This document shows, in pieces, positions 6,085 to 6,794 of a DNA stretch of 6,794 bases. The translations under genes and the position numbers were made by a program. Every line of letters starts with the position of its first letter. The first letter of the stretch is position 1. Source of the stretch: an uncultured Oscillospiraceae bacterium (GTDB lineage Bacteria; Bacillota; Clostridia; Oscillospirales; Acutalibacteraceae); contig CAJKBW010000124.1 in NCBI GenBank assembly GCA_905198295.1, positions 1 to 6,794 of the forward strand. The letters run 5' to 3'. The notes beneath the pieces are model-generated. The model had not been told where the DNA came from and ran no database searches. It was given only the letters and a program-made list of their open reading frames with translations.

Positions 6085-6151
6085 CCGGATAACGCTTCAG
6101 CGAACTTCGAATCACGTTGTGATTTTGGGGTTCGCCTGCGCGTATATCCGG
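6085..6151 (+). ncRNA. Retron msd long hairpin (template for msDNA)
   Basis: A single long stem pairs CCGGATA (6085-6091) with TATCCGG (6145-6151). It continues through ACGC/GCGT (6092-6095 with 6140-6143), CAG/CTG, CGAAC/GTTCG (6101-6105 with 6130-6134), TTC/GGG and GAATCAC/GTGATTT (6109-6115 with 6119-6125), closing on the loop GTT (6116-6118). I count about 29 pairs, with only small bulges (A6144, TT6096-6097 opposite C6139, C6135, T6126). Four of the pairs are G-U-type or adjacent to them. Its base competes with an outer extension of the preceding msr hairpin (6052-6088). The reverse transcript should be a hairpin DNA of roughly 70 bases. Confidence 0.75.
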
Positions 6152-6158
6152 TCATTTT

Positions 6159-6178
6159 GTGCTGTGAGGGCGGATTTT
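6159..6178 (+). repeat. Retron a2 arm
   Basis: This is the 3' arm of the retron inverted repeat, complementary to a1 (5970-5993) over 11 + 6 bases. It ends just before the ribosome site of the RT gene, as in characterised retrons. Reverse transcription is expected to begin opposite its 5' edge. Confidence 0.8.
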
Positions 6179-6186
6179 TCATATAA

Positions 6187-6193
6187 AGGGAGG
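6187..6193 (+). promoter_or_regulatory. Ribosome binding site of the retron RT
   Basis: AGGGAGG lies 7 bases before the ATG at 6201, within a near-perfect purine-rich match to the 16S anti-Shine-Dalgarno sequence. It decides the start codon and lies directly after the a2 arm. Folding of a1/a2 stops about 8 bases short of it and would not bury it. Confidence 0.75.
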
Positions 6194-6200
6194 GCGCGCC

Positions 6201-6794
6201 ATGCAGATCAGGGAGGGCATCGTTCACTTTGAACCAAGCGATATGGCTTTTGTAAACCGGTTCGGCCCTGCCGAAGCTGCCGATATGGTGCTGGATTTCA
6301 AATCCGCACACTCGCTGCCCTTTCTGTATGACACCTATCAGATGGCTGCCTTTTTCCATACCAGCAGAAAAAAGATGTTTACCTGTGTCAAAAACGCCGA
6401 TTGCGAATACCGCTGCGTTACCATAAAAAAGATTAACGGTGGGGAACGCCGGCTGTATGTACCCTGTCCTGCACTGCGGATATACCAAAGTAAGATCCTG
6501 CATGACATTCTTGCCGAATTGCCGGTTTCCCCCTACGCAACAGCCTATGTACGGGGGAAAAATCTGGCACAGAATGCCGCGCCGCATGTAAAAAAGCGCT
6601 TCGTTTTGACGCTTGATATTACCGACTTTTTCGGCAGCATCCGATTTGATCAGGTTTACAGCGCCGCTTTCAATGCACGCTATTTTCCCCGGCAGATCGG
6701 CGTAATGCTGACGGCTCTTTGCTGCCGGCGGGACGTTCTTCCGCAGGGTGCTCCGACTTCGCCCGCCCTCTCCAATCTGGTGATGCGGAACTTT
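6201..6794 (+). CDS. Retron-type reverse transcriptase (5' part, runs off the window)
   Basis: The first 198 codons of an RNA-directed DNA polymerase are present and the frame is open to the window edge. RT blocks appear in order. RT1 is YRCVTIKKINGGERRLYVPCPALRIYQSKIL (70-100). The retron-typical RGKNLAQNAAPH (118-129) carries the NAxxH motif. Motif A is LTLDITDFFGSI (136-147), with catalytic Asp139. Motif B is LPQGAPTSPALSN (180-192). The YADD box (motif C), the thumb and any fused effector lie beyond 6794. The NAxxH motif and the adjacent a1/a2-closed RNA point to a retron rather than a group II intron or diversity-generating element. The enzyme should make msDNA from the upstream RNA. The neighbouring operon is on the other strand, so an effector gene is expected downstream. 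This entry is partial only because of the window edge; no frameshift is seen. Confidence 0.93.
   Translation, partial: MQIREGIVHFEPSDMAFVNRFGPAEAADMVLDFKSAHSLPFLYDTYQMAAFFHTSRKKMFTCVKNADCEYRCVTIKKINGGERRLYVPCPALRIYQSKILHDILAELPVSPYATAYVRGKNLAQNAAPHVKKRFVLTLDITDFFGSIRFDQVYSAAFNARYFPRQIGVMLTALCCRRDVLPQGAPTSPALSNLVMRNF

Larger units (their letters stand above)
5969..6179 (+). ncRNA. Retron msr-msd noncoding RNA
   Basis: In retrons the RT folds on this RNA, starts from the 2'-OH of a branch guanosine just after a1, and copies the msd part into single-stranded DNA. Here the ends are closed by an inverted repeat: AAAATCCGCCC (5970-5980) with GGGCGGATTTT (6168-6178), plus CAGCAC (5988-5993) with GTGCTG (6159-6164). 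Between them lie an msr-type hairpin of 9 bp with a 3-base loop (6020-6040), a second with a 9-bp stem and loop CCGT (6060-6081, extendable by 6052-6056 with 6084-6088), and the long msd hairpin (6085-6151). Branch candidates are G5994, directly after the duplex, or G6004 in an AGC context. The length (about 210 nt) and the position 22 bases before the RT start fit known retrons. Exact ends and the branch are inferred. Confidence 0.85.

Noticed and set aside
5705..6232. 175-codon plus-strand frame over the intergenic region
   Set aside because: It spans the promoters, hairpins and retron RNA and has no ribosome site. The base pairing there explains the sequence better.
5754..6587. 277-codon minus-strand open frame across the retron
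   Set aside because: It is antisense to the RT motifs and the structured RNA, has no good ribosome site and shows no recognisable protein pattern.
1..6794. CRISPR arrays, tRNA or rRNA genes, insertion sequences
   Set aside because: No spaced direct repeats, cloverleaf or rRNA-like segments, or transposase frames were seen on either strand. The only mobile-type element is the retron.

Overview
The window looks like a chromosomal stretch from a low-to-mid GC Gram-positive bacterium, most likely a gut-type Clostridia member (Oscillospiraceae-like). The basis is strong GGAGG-type ribosome binding sites, lipoprotein signal peptides followed by Ser/Thr/Pro-rich linkers, and a LacI/CcpA-style regulator with a CG-centred operator. 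The genus is inference, not something the sequence proves.

Left and centre (245-5682, all on the minus strand, read right to left) is a sugar-related cluster. It holds a cytoplasmic GH20 beta-N-acetylhexosaminidase of the hexosaminidase-D type (5682 to 3850), two tandem paralogous lipoproteins with a predicted (beta/alpha)8 barrel (3807-2551 and 2490-1480), and a LacI-family repressor (1282-245). The first three are separated by only 42 and 60 bases and look like one operon. A hairpin after the third, and an apparent operator in front of the repressor gene, suggest the repressor has its own autoregulated unit. The likely theme is capture or trimming of an amino-sugar glycan at the cell surface by the lipoproteins, with the cytosolic hexosaminidase acting on imported fragments. 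No transporter is in the window. The family of the two lipoproteins was not recognised. Glutamates at the ends of predicted strands 4 and 7 make them candidate clan GH-A-like (4/7) glycosidases.

The stretch 5683-6200 has no protein gene but is dense with signals: a minus-strand extended -10 promoter inside an inverted repeat (5716-5744), two strong adjacent hairpins (5807-5836 and 5843-5881), and then a plus-strand promoter (5934-5962).

Right edge (5969 to the end, plus strand) is a retron. A noncoding RNA of about 210 nt is bounded by an inverted repeat (a1 5970-5993, a2 6159-6178) and contains short msr-type hairpins and a long msd-type hairpin of about 29 bp (6085-6151). It is followed 22 bases later by a reverse transcriptase gene that starts at 6201 and runs off the window after motif B. 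Retrons are known anti-phage systems that pair an RT and msDNA with an effector. Here the effector, if present, lies beyond the right edge. The retron is the most interesting system in this window.
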